Under the pieces are notes generated by a model, which searched no databases, was not told the origin of the DNA, and was given only the letters and a program-made list of their open reading frames with translations. A stretch of DNA of 64,000 nt from Paenibacillus sp. FSL R5-0517. GTDB taxonomy: Bacteria; Bacillota; Bacilli; Paenibacillales; Paenibacillaceae. Positions 51,354-59,323 of the stretch are shown in pieces (the first letter of the stretch is position 1; each line of letters opens with the position of its first letter). The translations under genes and the position numbers were made by a program. The DNA is taken from the NCBI RefSeq assembly GCF_037974355.1, contig NZ_CP150235.1, positions 2,294,001-2,358,000 on the forward strand. The letters are read 5' to 3'.

Positions 51354-52484
51354 ATGTTATGGATTAAGAGTTATCAGGCGACTGATAGGGACCCCCAAAC
51401 AAAGAAATTCTGTCGTTTGACAGGGCTGGACGTACCCCGTGCAGTAGGTTCATTACACATGATTTGGTGGTGGGCTATGGATTGGGCACCGGATGGAGAC
51501 ATAAGCAATTTCGAGCCAATTGATTTGGCCGATGCAGCACATTATGACGGTGATCCAGAAGCGTTCTTTAATGCATTAGTCGAAGCCAAATATGTGGGGA
51601 AAACCCTTGAGGGATATGAGGTTTTGAACTGGCACAATATTGGTGGACAGGTTCTTGAAAGCCGGAAAAAGGCTGCTGCGAAAAAGGCGAAACAGCGTGA
51701 AAATGCTGCGGCCAAGAAGGCAGCTGAAGCAGCGGGAAAGACTGATGTCCCCGGGGACATACCAGAGGACATCCCGGGGACAGATCAAGGACGTCCACCC
51801 CCTGTCCCGGTATATAAAGAATTAGATATAGATTTAGATAAAGAATTAATTAAAGAAAGAGAAACCTCAGAACAACAAAAAAATGAAGACCCAAACCAAA
51901 ATCAAGATCAAAACCCGGAATCCAAACCGACCGCCGAAAATTCGACCGAGCCGGAAAAGCCGGGTAAAAAACCGGGAAAAAGTGGAAAAGGGAAAACCGG
52001 GAAAAGTAGTCCGCGAAAAATTCCGGAATATGCACCCGATAGCCCTTACCTAAAAATGGCAAATTACCTGAAAGAAAAAATAGACGGCTTCGCAACTGCT
52101 GAAAATGTGGCTCATTTGGTGAAACGCTCGAACATGCAGACATGGGCGAATAGTTTCCGGCTGCTGTGCGAAGAGGATGAGCAGGAGGACAAGCGTCTTA
52201 TCTTTGATGTGATGAACTGGCTTCCCACTAGTACTTTCTGGCGAAAAAATGTCTTATCAGGCAGATCGTTCCGAGATCAATTTTTGAAATTGGTTTTACA
52301 GATGCGTGAGGATGTGGCGAAACGTAAAAAGGGTTCCGGCGGCGGGGGCGGCAAGTTCCATAAAGCTGAAATCCCGATTGTCTCAAATGAATCCGGAAAG
52401 GATGAAGGTCCATCCGATGCAGAGTTTGAGGAAATGATGCGTAATGCAGCAGCTATGCAGGCCGCAAAGGAGGGTGAACGCTAA
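51354..52484 (+). CDS. Phage replication initiator (replisome organiser-like)
   Basis: 376 residues. The N-terminus (MLWIKSYQATDRDPQTKKFCRLTGLD) fits the winged-helix domain of phage replisome organisers. The middle is low-complexity, Lys/Pro/Glu/Asn-rich (about 105-225). The C-terminal part (YLKMANYLKEKIDGF through WLPTSTFWRKNVLSGRSFRDQFLKL) is a DnaD/helicase-loader-like domain, with a Gly-rich stretch near 340. The only good Shine-Dalgarno (AGGAGG) is about 15 bases from ATG 51354. The gene carries the second phased repeat array and an AT-rich segment, as in lambda O, where the origin lies inside the initiator gene. Confidence 0.75.
   Translation: MLWIKSYQATDRDPQTKKFCRLTGLDVPRAVGSLHMIWWWAMDWAPDGDISNFEPIDLADAAHYDGDPEAFFNALVEAKYVGKTLEGYEVLNWHNIGGQVLESRKKAAAKKAKQRENAAAKKAAEAAGKTDVPGDIPEDIPGTDQGRPPPVPVYKELDIDLDKELIKERETSEQQKNEDPNQNQDQNPESKPTAENSTEPEKPGKKPGKSGKGKTGKSSPRKIPEYAPDSPYLKMANYLKEKIDGFATAENVAHLVKRSNMQTWANSFRLLCEEDEQEDKRLIFDVMNWLPTSTFWRKNVLSGRSFRDQFLKLVLQMREDVAKRKKGSGGGGGKFHKAEIPIVSNESGKDEGPSDAEFEEMMRNAAAMQAAKEGER
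51740..51900. other. Candidate phage replication origin
   Basis: Iteron-like repeats followed by an AT-rich tract inside the initiator gene, the layout of lambda-type origins. Function is inferred from sequence arrangement only. Confidence 0.5.
51745..51808. repeat. Helically phased GTCC/GGAC repeat array 2 inside the replication gene
   Basis: Contains the same 16-bp palindrome as array 1 (51745-51760). GGAC ends at 51758, 51770, 51781 and 51792; GTCC starts at 51747, 51793 and 51804. Steps are 11-12 bases, which codon repeats cannot give. An AT-rich segment (51811-51870) follows directly. Confidence 0.75.
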
Positions 52485-53362
52485 TGTCCAATCATCGATG
52501 GTTAAACCGACAGGAGGCACAAAATTGCGGCATTCCCGTGTTTGTTCCCCGCGAAGAGGAAATCAAAGGTGAATGGATCATGGGCGGACGCTGGAATATG
52601 CCCCGACCAATCGGTGACATTTTGCTAACGTATAGCCGTTGCGCGGCGCTGGGGACTCCTGTTCCGGATTTCGAACAGCCTGCGGGCTACTGTTACAAAC
52701 GGAACGCCACGGATCAGTACCGTTATGTTCCTCTGTTCTCCAGAGCCATGGAGGAATTGGACTTGGACAAGATAACCCCCGCTGAAAAGAGATCCATAGA
52801 GGTGCGGCAGACATACGCCGGATATGGGTTGCGGCGGGTGATCAAGCCGGGGGCTGTGCTGATCTGTCTGAGCTGCGGCCAAGACATGACCAAATTTATT
52901 AATTCACATCATACGTGCCCCTATTGCGGATTAGGTGGGGAGCAGTTGACTATATCGCAAGTTATTGAAATCGAGATCCATTCGAAAGGGGATAAGAACA
53001 TGGAAGCTGCTATAGCAAAGCTACAAGCTGAAATGGATGTCAAGGGAAGTAATGCCTATGTGAAAGCAGTCGGTAAATTCGTGATCAACCACATCCAAGC
53101 GAATCCGGAAGAAGCAGAAAAAGTATTGGACGCCGACAAGACAATCGCTAAAAGTCTTGAAGTGATGAAAGAACAGGCCAAAAAGAAGGCTGTCGGCGGT
53201 ATGTCGATGATTTCTGACGCAGAAGGTTATGCAATAGTTTTAAAGTACTTTGGGATTAAAGGGAAAGTGTCAACGGAGCAGACGGCGGTAGAACCTGTAA
53301 GTGAAATTAAAACTAATAATTCCGGGAACCGTTTCAGTGCTTCTCTGGATGAATTTTTGTGA
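52484..53362 (+). CDS. Zinc-ribbon protein fused to a PcfK/AcrIIA9-like domain
   Basis: 292 residues. The first 170 are unrecognised, with a zinc ribbon CLSCGQD...CPYCG (about 130-150). From about 173 (MEAAIAKLQAEMDVKGSNAYVKAVGKFVI) the sequence resembles PcfK-like proteins, a family that includes the anti-Cas9 protein AcrIIA9. The internal ATG 53000 has its own AAAGGGG site, so a free PcfK-like protein of 120 residues may also be made. The ATG overlaps the end of the replication gene; the PcfJ-like gene follows. The PcfK call is from short motif recall and needs a profile search. Confidence 0.65.
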   Translation: MSNHRWLNRQEAQNCGIPVFVPREEEIKGEWIMGGRWNMPRPIGDILLTYSRCAALGTPVPDFEQPAGYCYKRNATDQYRYVPLFSRAMEELDLDKITPAEKRSIEVRQTYAGYGLRRVIKPGAVLICLSCGQDMTKFINSHHTCPYCGLGGEQLTISQVIEIEIHSKGDKNMEAAIAKLQAEMDVKGSNAYVKAVGKFVINHIQANPEEAEKVLDADKTIAKSLEVMKEQAKKKAVGGMSMISDAEGYAIVLKYFGIKGKVSTEQTAVEPVSEIKTNNSGNRFSASLDEFL

Positions 53363-53378
53363 AGGAGTGAAAGCCCAC

Positions 53379-54920
53379 ATGGATAAAGAGCTTAGAGAAA
53401 AACACCGTCTGGAATTCCAAAAACACTTTCCTGAAACTGTTGGCCAACACATTCAAGATTACGTAACAAATGTTCTTCTGAAGCACAGTAGATTCATTTT
53501 CACTAAACGTAGTGTGTCAGGAAAGCACGGATGTTTCTGCACTCATTGTAAACATAAATACATGTCCCCGTTGTTAAAACACAACGACACAGCAACATGC
53601 CCTAACTGCGAATCGATTTGCATTGTAAAGGCTAGTGGCCGTGGTAGAAAGAAATTGAGCGATCATGCATACCTGGTTTATTACGAAAAATCAGAATGCA
53701 GCTCTCATGCCATCATAGCAAGGGGGTTCTATATCACCCGAGATTATTCAGGAGATTACTTGAAAGTAGAAACGAAGTATGACTGTCAGGCTATGTATCT
53801 TTTTGAACCGGGTCGGAGCGTGCAGTATTCGCCGCACTACTGGAATAGAGCTTTTGAAGAATTCGAAGTCCGTTCCTTGCATAGCCAATTTTCACAGTGG
53901 GCAATTATTGATTGTCCTTATGAGAGCATAGCCGAGGCTGTGAAGGACACCCCATTTCAGTTTAGTACCTGGGAGCATTACCCTGCTCGGGACATGATTC
54001 AGTTTTTCAAGCATTATTCCAAATATCCTTGTATTGAATATCTCACCAAGATGGGTATGCGATATTTTGTTGAAGCCAAATTATATGGGGGTAGGACCTA
54101 CGGCGCAATTAACTGGAACGGAACCAAGATTAATGAAGTGCTGAAGCTTTCTAAGCAACAGCTAAGAGAAATTAAGGAATCAAAGATCGATCTTCACCCA
54201 CTCACGTTGCGTTTACAGCAGATTGTGGGCAAGGAAAAGTCCAACATTTCACTTCCCGAGCTTCAGGAGATTGCCAAAAAGTATCAACATTGCTTCGAGT
54301 GCATCAAAAGAATTGTTAAATATACTACTTTGCGGCGCACTATTGCCTATATAGAAAAACAGGTTAGAAAATATCCAACTGAATGTAACGGACCCACGCA
54401 CGCTTTTATCTCATGGAAGGACTATATATCCGATTGTAACACCCTAGAAGTGGATCTATCACAGGAATGGAATTTGTTTCCTAAAAACCTAATGGATGCT
54501 CATAGAAAAACGATGGAGTTGGTTGAACATAAATCGGATGAGATTTTGAATTCGAAGATCCAGAAGCGGGCTGCCACTTTAGAGAAATTCAACTTCTCAC
54601 ATGAAAACTTGTTCATTCGTCCTGTCATCTCTGCTGATGAGATTATACAGGAGGGCAAGAGCCTGATGCATTGTGTTGGGGGATATGCCAAGGATTATAG
54701 CGCTGGTAGGACCAACATATTTGTAATTCGTCAAATTAAAGCACCGGACAAGCCCTTTTACACCATGGAGGTCAAGTCTGGGCGGATCATTCAAACTCAA
54801 GGATTTAAACATCGCTCACCAGACGGGGAAGTTCAACGTTTTGTTGATATGTTCAAGTCAGAAAAGCTTGATAAGCCTGCTAAAAAGAATAAATCCAAAA
54901 ATCAGGGGGTAGCAGTATGA
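53379..54920 (+). CDS. PcfJ-like protein
   Basis: 513 residues. An N-terminal zinc-finger-like part (CFCTHCKHKY, CPNCESICIV) is followed by a long helical body. The C-terminal conserved region MHCVGGYAKDYSAGRTNIFVIRQI is the signature of PcfJ-like proteins, which occur in conjugative plasmids and phages with PcfK; their function is not established. The frame is open from 53301, but GAAGGAGTGA fits ATG 53379, 16 bases after the PcfK-like stop. Confidence 0.85.
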   Translation: MDKELREKHRLEFQKHFPETVGQHIQDYVTNVLLKHSRFIFTKRSVSGKHGCFCTHCKHKYMSPLLKHNDTATCPNCESICIVKASGRGRKKLSDHAYLVYYEKSECSSHAIIARGFYITRDYSGDYLKVETKYDCQAMYLFEPGRSVQYSPHYWNRAFEEFEVRSLHSQFSQWAIIDCPYESIAEAVKDTPFQFSTWEHYPARDMIQFFKHYSKYPCIEYLTKMGMRYFVEAKLYGGRTYGAINWNGTKINEVLKLSKQQLREIKESKIDLHPLTLRLQQIVGKEKSNISLPELQEIAKKYQHCFECIKRIVKYTTLRRTIAYIEKQVRKYPTECNGPTHAFISWKDYISDCNTLEVDLSQEWNLFPKNLMDAHRKTMELVEHKSDEILNSKIQKRAATLEKFNFSHENLFIRPVISADEIIQEGKSLMHCVGGYAKDYSAGRTNIFVIRQIKAPDKPFYTMEVKSGRIIQTQGFKHRSPDGEVQRFVDMFKSEKLDKPAKKNKSKNQGVAV

Positions 54921-55876
54921 GCCAATTAGCCATCCGCACTATCGAGACAATCGCCATTGAGATTAACAGCATTAAGGAACAGACCCGTAAGATCATGTTG
55001 TTCAACAGTATTGAGATTGGTCGGCGTCTGACTGAAGCAAAAGCAATGTTGCCTCATGGCGAGTGGGGTAATTATCTGGCCGATTCAGTTGATTACTCGC
55101 AGTCCACTGCCAATAACCTTATGAAAATCTTCTCTGAATATGGGTCAGATCAGCTTTCGCTATTCGGTGAAAATGCAGAGTCCCAAGCGCTTGGAAATTT
55201 GAGCTATACGCAGGCAGTAGCCTTACTTGGTATTCCTGCTGAGGAACGCGAGGCATTTGTTCAGGAGAACGATGTGGACAGCATGTCTACCCGTGAACTG
55301 GCTGAGGCAGTTAAGGCCCGTAAAGATGCCGAAAAAGCCCAGAAAGCTGCGGAGAAGGAAGTTGAGAAGGTTCAGAAAGCAATGGAGAAGGAACGCAAGT
55401 TACGGGAGAAGCTGGAGACACAGCAGGCGGACCATGCATTGATTGTTGAACGGCTCCAAGCCCAAGCAGAGGAAGCATCAGCGGCCGCCGCTAAGGCTGA
55501 ATCTGGTGAGGATGATGGACAAGCTGCTGCGCTCCAAGAAGCTCTTGAGGAAGCACAACAGCAACATGCTGCATCATTGGCACAGATTAAGCAGCTCGAA
55601 CAGGAACTGAAAGCGAAGCCTATTGATGTTCCGGCGATTGTTGAGAAGGTTCCGGCAGAGATTGAGGCTGAATTGGCTGAACTCCGGAAGAAGGTTGCCC
55701 AGGGGACGGGGGAAGAGGCTGCTATATTCAAAGCTCATTTCAAGAACTTGAGTGATGCCTTTGACAACTTGCTGAAATCCTTGGAAGTGGTGGAAAAGAC
55801 AGATTCCGAATTGCACGTTAAGTATAAAGGGGCTGTAACGGGCTTGATCGGAAGGATGAATGAGCATCTAGCTTGA
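54917..55876 (+). CDS. DUF3102-type coiled-coil phage protein
   Basis: 319 residues. Residues 1-110 match DUF3102-like proteins (IGRRLTEAKAMLPHGEWGNYLADSVDYSQSTANNLMKIF). A long Ala/Glu/Lys-rich coiled coil (about 125-260) and a helical end follow. The ATG overlaps the PcfJ stop (ATGA), so the two are co-translated. Family function is unknown; it occurs in phages and mobile elements. Confidence 0.8.
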   Translation: MSQLAIRTIETIAIEINSIKEQTRKIMLFNSIEIGRRLTEAKAMLPHGEWGNYLADSVDYSQSTANNLMKIFSEYGSDQLSLFGENAESQALGNLSYTQAVALLGIPAEEREAFVQENDVDSMSTRELAEAVKARKDAEKAQKAAEKEVEKVQKAMEKERKLREKLETQQADHALIVERLQAQAEEASAAAAKAESGEDDGQAAALQEALEEAQQQHAASLAQIKQLEQELKAKPIDVPAIVEKVPAEIEAELAELRKKVAQGTGEEAAIFKAHFKNLSDAFDNLLKSLEVVEKTDSELHVKYKGAVTGLIGRMNEHLA

Positions 55877-55900
55877 AAGGACCCATCCCCCGCTGAGGTA

Positions 55901-56161
55901 GTGAAGATAGAACGGGCATTAATCCCCCTGATCAGATCAGGATGCGAGGTAGAGCGGATCAAACTTGTTGTCTCTGTTGATACGGACATTGCACATCACA
56001 GGGAGATCCGCACAACCTGCGGGATGCTGAGGGTAGCCCCTGACGTTTTCGTACCCAAAGGGGTGTCATATCTGATAGAGGATTCATGGAGGCGTACACG
56101 GGCGTTTGCGTGGGTCTCTCGAAATACTAAACCACTGCCTACCGAACCATATAAGGGGTGA
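55901..56161 (+). CDS. Small phage protein of unknown function
   Basis: 86 residues from GTG 55901. The only nearby GAGG is two bases before the start, so translation signals are weak. Codon use looks normal and the next gene's ribosome binding site overlaps its end. Confidence 0.45.
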   Translation: MKIERALIPLIRSGCEVERIKLVVSVDTDIAHHREIRTTCGMLRVAPDVFVPKGVSYLIEDSWRRTRAFAWVSRNTKPLPTEPYKG

Positions 56162-56166
56162 TATAC

Positions 56167-56466
56167 ATGATCAAAGCAATAGCATTCAAGGCAAAGGGCA
56201 AGGCAGGACGGTACCTGTGTGACGGTATGGATTGCGGTGACTGGTCAGACGTAAATCTGGATACAGAGGTTTTGTCCGATGCCATGATGATCATCCGTCC
56301 GGATCTTGCTGAACCAGGAGAGCAAGACATTAAGAACTTCTTTATTTTCATAACTCATTTGCCACTCAATAACGATGTCCAGTCAATCAAGGATAATTAC
56401 GAGCCGGTATCTGTGATACTGACACAGGCTGAGTTGAATAAAGTTCGTGCGCGGAATGAATGGTAA
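56167..56466 (+). CDS. Small phage protein of unknown function
   Basis: 99 residues starting MIKAIAFKAKGKAGRYLCDGMDCGDW. AAGGGGTG lies six bases before ATG 56167; the longer frame begins at GTG 56158. Acidic, no family recognised. Confidence 0.6.
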   Translation: MIKAIAFKAKGKAGRYLCDGMDCGDWSDVNLDTEVLSDAMMIIRPDLAEPGEQDIKNFFIFITHLPLNNDVQSIKDNYEPVSVILTQAELNKVRARNEW

Positions 56467-56478
56467 GGGGTTGCTGTC

Positions 56479-56646
56479 ATGCCTACAGAGTTTGAATTGG
56501 GTGATACAGTAGAATGCCCGGTATGTTGCCAGATGTTCACCATAACCCGCATCGATGACGAAGAGCTGGATGACTCGGATTTGTATTTTGAACATGTAAC
56601 AATGTGTGATGGAGGGGAACACCATGGCGAGAATCAGATATTTTAA
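56479..56646 (+). CDS. Small cysteine-motif phage protein (55 aa)
   Basis: Frame ATG 56479 to TAA 56644-56646, beginning MPTEFELGDTVECPVCCQMF. CPVCC suggests half a zinc site; strongly acidic. AAGGGG lies about nine bases before the start. Confidence 0.6.
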   Translation: MPTEFELGDTVECPVCCQMFTITRIDDEELDDSDLYFEHVTMCDGGEHHGENQIF

Positions 56647-56812
56647 AAGTGAGTTGGCGGGGGAATTGGTTGAGCTGTTCGAAAGCAGCCATCCAGCCCG
56701 AGCCATTGCCGATATAGCAGATAAGAAACGTGCCCAGCGAGATCTAATCATTACTCAGATCCCTGAGGCCGTGTACAAGAAGTTGCAAAAGTCTGAGGCG
56801 GTGGCAAAATGA
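56624..56812 (+). CDS. Small phage protein of unknown function
   Basis: 62 residues, basic and helical (MARIRYFKSELAGELVELFESSHPARAIADIADKK). GGAGGGG lies six bases before ATG 56624. It overlaps the preceding and following genes by a few bases, typical of a tight phage operon. Confidence 0.6.
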   Translation: MARIRYFKSELAGELVELFESSHPARAIADIADKKRAQRDLIITQIPEAVYKKLQKSEAVAK

Positions 56813-57159
56813 CCCAACCGACATTAGAGGCAGCACAGGCCAAAATAGACGGTCTGGCGAAGAAATACTTTGATGAATCAGACTATGAACTATTTTGTGC
56901 GGTCCTCCTGCAGCTGGAAAAGTATAAAGCTTTGGCAGATAGCAACAGAGAGGCTATGTACAGTCAAGACAAAGAGTTTATCCGACATGCGGAGATCCAG
57001 CAAGAAGAAATAGAATCGCTTCGTCGGAGTGTTGAATACTGGCAAAAGAGATGCACGTTATTGTTCGTGGAGAATGACAGGCTAGTAAATGAATCGGGGG
57101 AAGGTGCAGAGCATGGGGGCGGTGATCATCCAAATGGAGTTATTTCCAAGAGCGGATAA
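56809..57159 (+). CDS. Helical phage protein of unknown function
   Basis: 116 residues, largely helical with a coiled-coil-like end. The ATG overlaps the previous stop (ATGA). Unrecognised. Confidence 0.55.
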   Translation: MTQPTLEAAQAKIDGLAKKYFDESDYELFCAVLLQLEKYKALADSNREAMYSQDKEFIRHAEIQQEEIESLRRSVEYWQKRCTLLFVENDRLVNESGEGAEHGGGDHPNGVISKSG

Positions 57160-57490
57160 GACGGACTATGAAGCAGCTCTCAGCATGTTGAAACGATATG
57201 TACGTATGAGACAGACGGCCAATGCATTAGATGCCCGTTCACTACTTTCTGAAAAGGAGGAACTGGTTAAAATTGAGTATCAGCAAAAAGCAGATGCTGT
57301 GGAAATGGCTGTGAATCTCATTCAAGATGATGGTGTTAGAAAGGTGATGGAATATAGATTCCTTCGAGGGTTTCCGCGCTGGGGTACAGTTAATCGGTTT
57401 CAAAGTATAACTGACAGATCAGTTGACAGGCGAATTGTCCGAGGGATAGGATCTGTTGCTGAAACGCTTAAATTAATCGGAGCTATCTAA
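57113..57490 (+). CDS. ArpU-type late transcription regulator
   Basis: 125 residues. The body AALSMLKRYVRMRQTANALDARSLLSEKEELVKIEYQQKADAVEMAVNLI and VMEYRFLRGFPRW...RSVDRRI resemble ArpU/RinA-like phage activators, sigma-like proteins that turn on packaging and structural genes. GGGGGAAGG fits ATG 57113 rather than ATG 57089. It ends at a two-way terminator, just before a long non-coding region and the packaging genes, as is typical. Confidence 0.75.
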   Translation: MGAVIIQMELFPRADKTDYEAALSMLKRYVRMRQTANALDARSLLSEKEELVKIEYQQKADAVEMAVNLIQDDGVRKVMEYRFLRGFPRWGTVNRFQSITDRSVDRRIVRGIGSVAETLKLIGAI

Positions 57491-57499
57491 TCAAACCAA

Positions 57500-57536
57500 A
57501 AAAACCAAAGGGGTGGCCTACCCCTTTGGTTTTCTC
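57500..57536. terminator. Strong bidirectional terminator
   Basis: A 13-bp perfect stem, AAACCAAAGGGGT with ACCCCTTTGGTTT, with A and T runs on both sides. It serves the late-regulator gene and the small minus-strand gene. Confidence 0.92.
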
Positions 57537-57541
57537 AGTTC

Positions 57542-57688
57542 CTATTCGCTAAGTCTACTATGTAAGTAACACAACAGAGCAAAGCTAAATGATGCCCATC
57601 CAAATCCCAGCGTTGAGAGAAAATACTCAAGCGTGAATTCTAGGTACACCACCAGGTAAAAGTAAGCAGGTTGTTGCCAGTTTCTCAT
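57542..57688 (-). CDS. Small hydrophobic phage protein (48 aa)
   Basis: Minus-strand frame starting MRNWQQPAYFYLVVYLEF, with a hydrophobic segment FLSTLGFGWASFSFALLCYL. AGAGG lies nine bases before the ATG. It faces the late regulator across a shared terminator. Probably membrane-associated; function unknown. Confidence 0.6.
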   Translation of the reverse strand: MRNWQQPAYFYLVVYLEFTLEYFLSTLGFGWASFSFALLCYLHSRLSE

Positions 57689-58079
57689 TATCATCATCCT
57701 CTACATTGTTTTACAAGGGCAGATGCCCAGGTCTGGGGAGTAACTGACAGTCACTCCCCAGAAATGCAAAGGATAACGTGAGAAAAAGCATCATCCTACT
57801 ATTTTTACCTAACAGAAAAGTGTGAACGAACAAATCAAGGAAATGAGAAGAGAAACTGGCGATTTACCCCTGCTTGAAGTAAATCTAATGTCCTTTAGTG
57901 ATCCGATACTGTTTGACAAGCTTTCGCTTGATCAGACGACACAATATTTTCATAAACCAATTTGGATACACCTTCCTTCTTCATTTTTTAACTTAATTTG
58001 TTGTCACATCTGATAGTATAATATCTTCCAGTAATTGTTGCAAGAAACTGTTATATAAAACAAATTAAACCTTAGTTTG
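57689..58079. other. Non-coding stretch after the small minus-strand gene
   Basis: Contains a 10-bp perfect inverted repeat TCTGGGGAGT (57732-57741) / ACTCCCCAGA (57753-57762) with an 11-base loop. A weak open frame at 57822-58013 has no ribosome binding site. TATAAT at 58017-58022 is a possible -10 box. Nothing else is recognised. Confidence 0.45.
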
Positions 58080-58096
58080 AATCAGTGTGGTTTTAG

Positions 58097-58140
58097 CGTC
58101 TGTAGTACGTCTGTAGTGAGTCGGCACAACGTCTGTGGTT
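58097..58140. repeat. Three 11-bp repeats in helical phase
   Basis: CGTCTGTAGTA (58097), CGTCTGTAGTG (58108) and CGTCTGTGGTT (58130), spaced 11 and 22 bases. They lie at the head of the structured non-coding region before the packaging genes. Confidence 0.7.
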
Positions 58141-58149
58141 CGGACTTAC

Positions 58150-58461
58150 ACTAGGCACATAGGGAAGGAAAATTCTTCCCCGGTGTGCCTGCCCGTTATC
58201 GCAGCGGACTCGGCTGCGCTGTGGGAAGGCGTTCCTTAGACGTGGATCGTCAAGGGTGCAGTGTGAGGCGGGGTTCGATGCCCCGGACCGCTTCATCCGG
58301 GCGGGATATGGAAATACGGATAAATATATAGCAGGCTCTTAACGGGCCTGCATCATGGTCTGGGTAGCAGCAGTCTGGGGGCAGGTCCCGGCAAGGCCAA
58401 CTACGGTGTTTTCTCCATATCCTTTTTTTAAGTCATCCAACAGCGGGTGGCTTATTTTTTT
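58150..58461 (+). ncRNA. Candidate structured non-coding RNA
   Basis: Dense complementary segments: a two-part hairpin 58153-58190 (AGGCACA/TGTGCCT and GGGAAG/CTTCCC), CGCAGC/GCTGCG 58200-58218, GGAA/TTCC 58224-58235, GACG/CGTC 58239-58251, a T-arm-like hairpin 58269-58285 with loop TTCGATG, ATCCG/CGGAT 58295-58321, GCAGGC/GCCTGC 58331-58351, a long-range 9-bp stem 58304-58312 / 58414-58422 followed by seven T, then an intrinsic terminator. No convincing protein frame. It may be a phage RNA or contain packaging-site DNA. A canonical tRNA fold does not close. Confidence 0.5.
58430..58461 (+). terminator. Intrinsic terminator of the structured region
   Basis: AAGTCATCC (58430-58438) pairs with GGGTGGCTT (58445-58453), with two G-T pairs, then ATTTTTTT. 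Confidence 0.85.
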
Positions 58462-58514
58462 GTGTAATCCCAAGCGCTTGTAAATATGAAGGGAGGTTTT
58501 GAGGATGTCCAAAG

Positions 58515-58700
58515 GTGGTGGCAGGCTCATTGATTAGAAGTCCGCGCTTTGTAGCTATTAAAGAGCCGCCTATACCATACATATCTAAGTTACAGCCTGT
58601 TAAATGTAGAGGCTGCGTTTGGGGTGAATGGGCGGGATCAGTTCAGATGTGTAAGAGGCCAAGATGTCAGAAGGAGGAACAGCAGGGCAAAGGATCGTAG
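58515..58700 (+). CDS. Small cysteine-rich phage protein
   Basis: 61 residues, with CRGCVWGEWAGSVQMCKRPRC (four cysteines, likely zinc). GAGG (58501-58504) lies before GTG 58515; TTG 58530 is an alternative start. It heads the packaging operon after the terminator. Confidence 0.5.
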   Translation: MVAGSLIRSPRFVAIKEPPIPYISKLQPVKCRGCVWGEWAGSVQMCKRPRCQKEEQQGKGS

Positions 58701-58914
58701 ATGGCTCACATGGTTAACACCACAAGGAGTAAGGTCACTGACTGCTGAGAGAGACGAGATACTAAAAGTTAAGTTGCCAGCAGCAAGGGAAGGCACAACG
58801 GTGGAGGTTGCTGGCAGAGAAAGAATGATATGGCTTATGTTGCGGCGCGTGCTTCAGTTGAATCAGATGCTTCACTACAACGGGAACCCAGCCACGAGAT
58901 GCAGACTTCAATAA
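58624..58914 (+). CDS. Possible phage protein of unknown function
   Basis: 96 residues from GTG 58624, preceded by AGAGG. It overlaps the previous frame by 77 bases, so one of the two may be false. The C-terminal half (SLTAERDEILKVKLPAAREG and RMIWLMLRRVLQLNQML) looks like real helical protein. Confidence 0.4.
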   Translation: MNGRDQFRCVRGQDVRRRNSRAKDRRWLTWLTPQGVRSLTAERDEILKVKLPAAREGTTVEVAGRERMIWLMLRRVLQLNQMLHYNGNPATRCRLQ

Positions 58915-58939
58915 TCATTGAGAATAGGAGGAATGAACA

Positions 58940-59323
58940 GTGAGCATAAGCTACAGCTACAAGTGTGATGGATGTGGTCGCAGGATCTGGGACAGGCAAC
59001 AAGCAATGAGTGAAAAATGCAGAAGTTGTGGAGGCAAGTACTTCCCACTAAAGTCTAGCTGTTCCATTGCGATCCTGGCAGCAGAATTCACCTATCGAGA
59101 GATTAGGGCAGACCAAGGATTTATTCGTCAAGAAATCAGCAGTTGTAGGGTGAATGCCGAAATCGGATTCGGAACCGGGAGAATGACTTCTAAGTTTGAG
59201 TTCCAAGCAGATGAAATTATTCTCGTTGAAGGCGTGCCGGACTTAGCCGCTACTGTGCGCGACTTCATAATCGGTTTAATGAACCTGATTGGATCACGCG
59301 AAACACTTGACAATGCCGATTAA
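58940..59323 (+). CDS. Zinc-ribbon phage protein of unknown function
   Basis: 127 residues from GTG 58940 after AGGAGG. A four-cysteine ribbon (CDGCGRR, CRSCGGK) is followed by a body of unclear fold. Overlaps the HNH gene by 11 bases. Confidence 0.6.
   Translation: MSISYSYKCDGCGRRIWDRQQAMSEKCRSCGGKYFPLKSSCSIAILAAEFTYREIRADQGFIRQEISSCRVNAEIGFGTGRMTSKFEFQADEIILVEGVPDLAATVRDFIIGLMNLIGSRETLDNAD

Noticed and set aside
57822..58013. Protein gene of 63 residues
   Set aside because: No ribosome binding site before the GTG, odd composition, and position in a non-coding stretch.
58203..58293. tRNA gene with a long variable arm
   Set aside because: The T arm fits and the acceptor arms pair at six of seven positions, but no proper D arm or anticodon arm closes and the loop ends in G.
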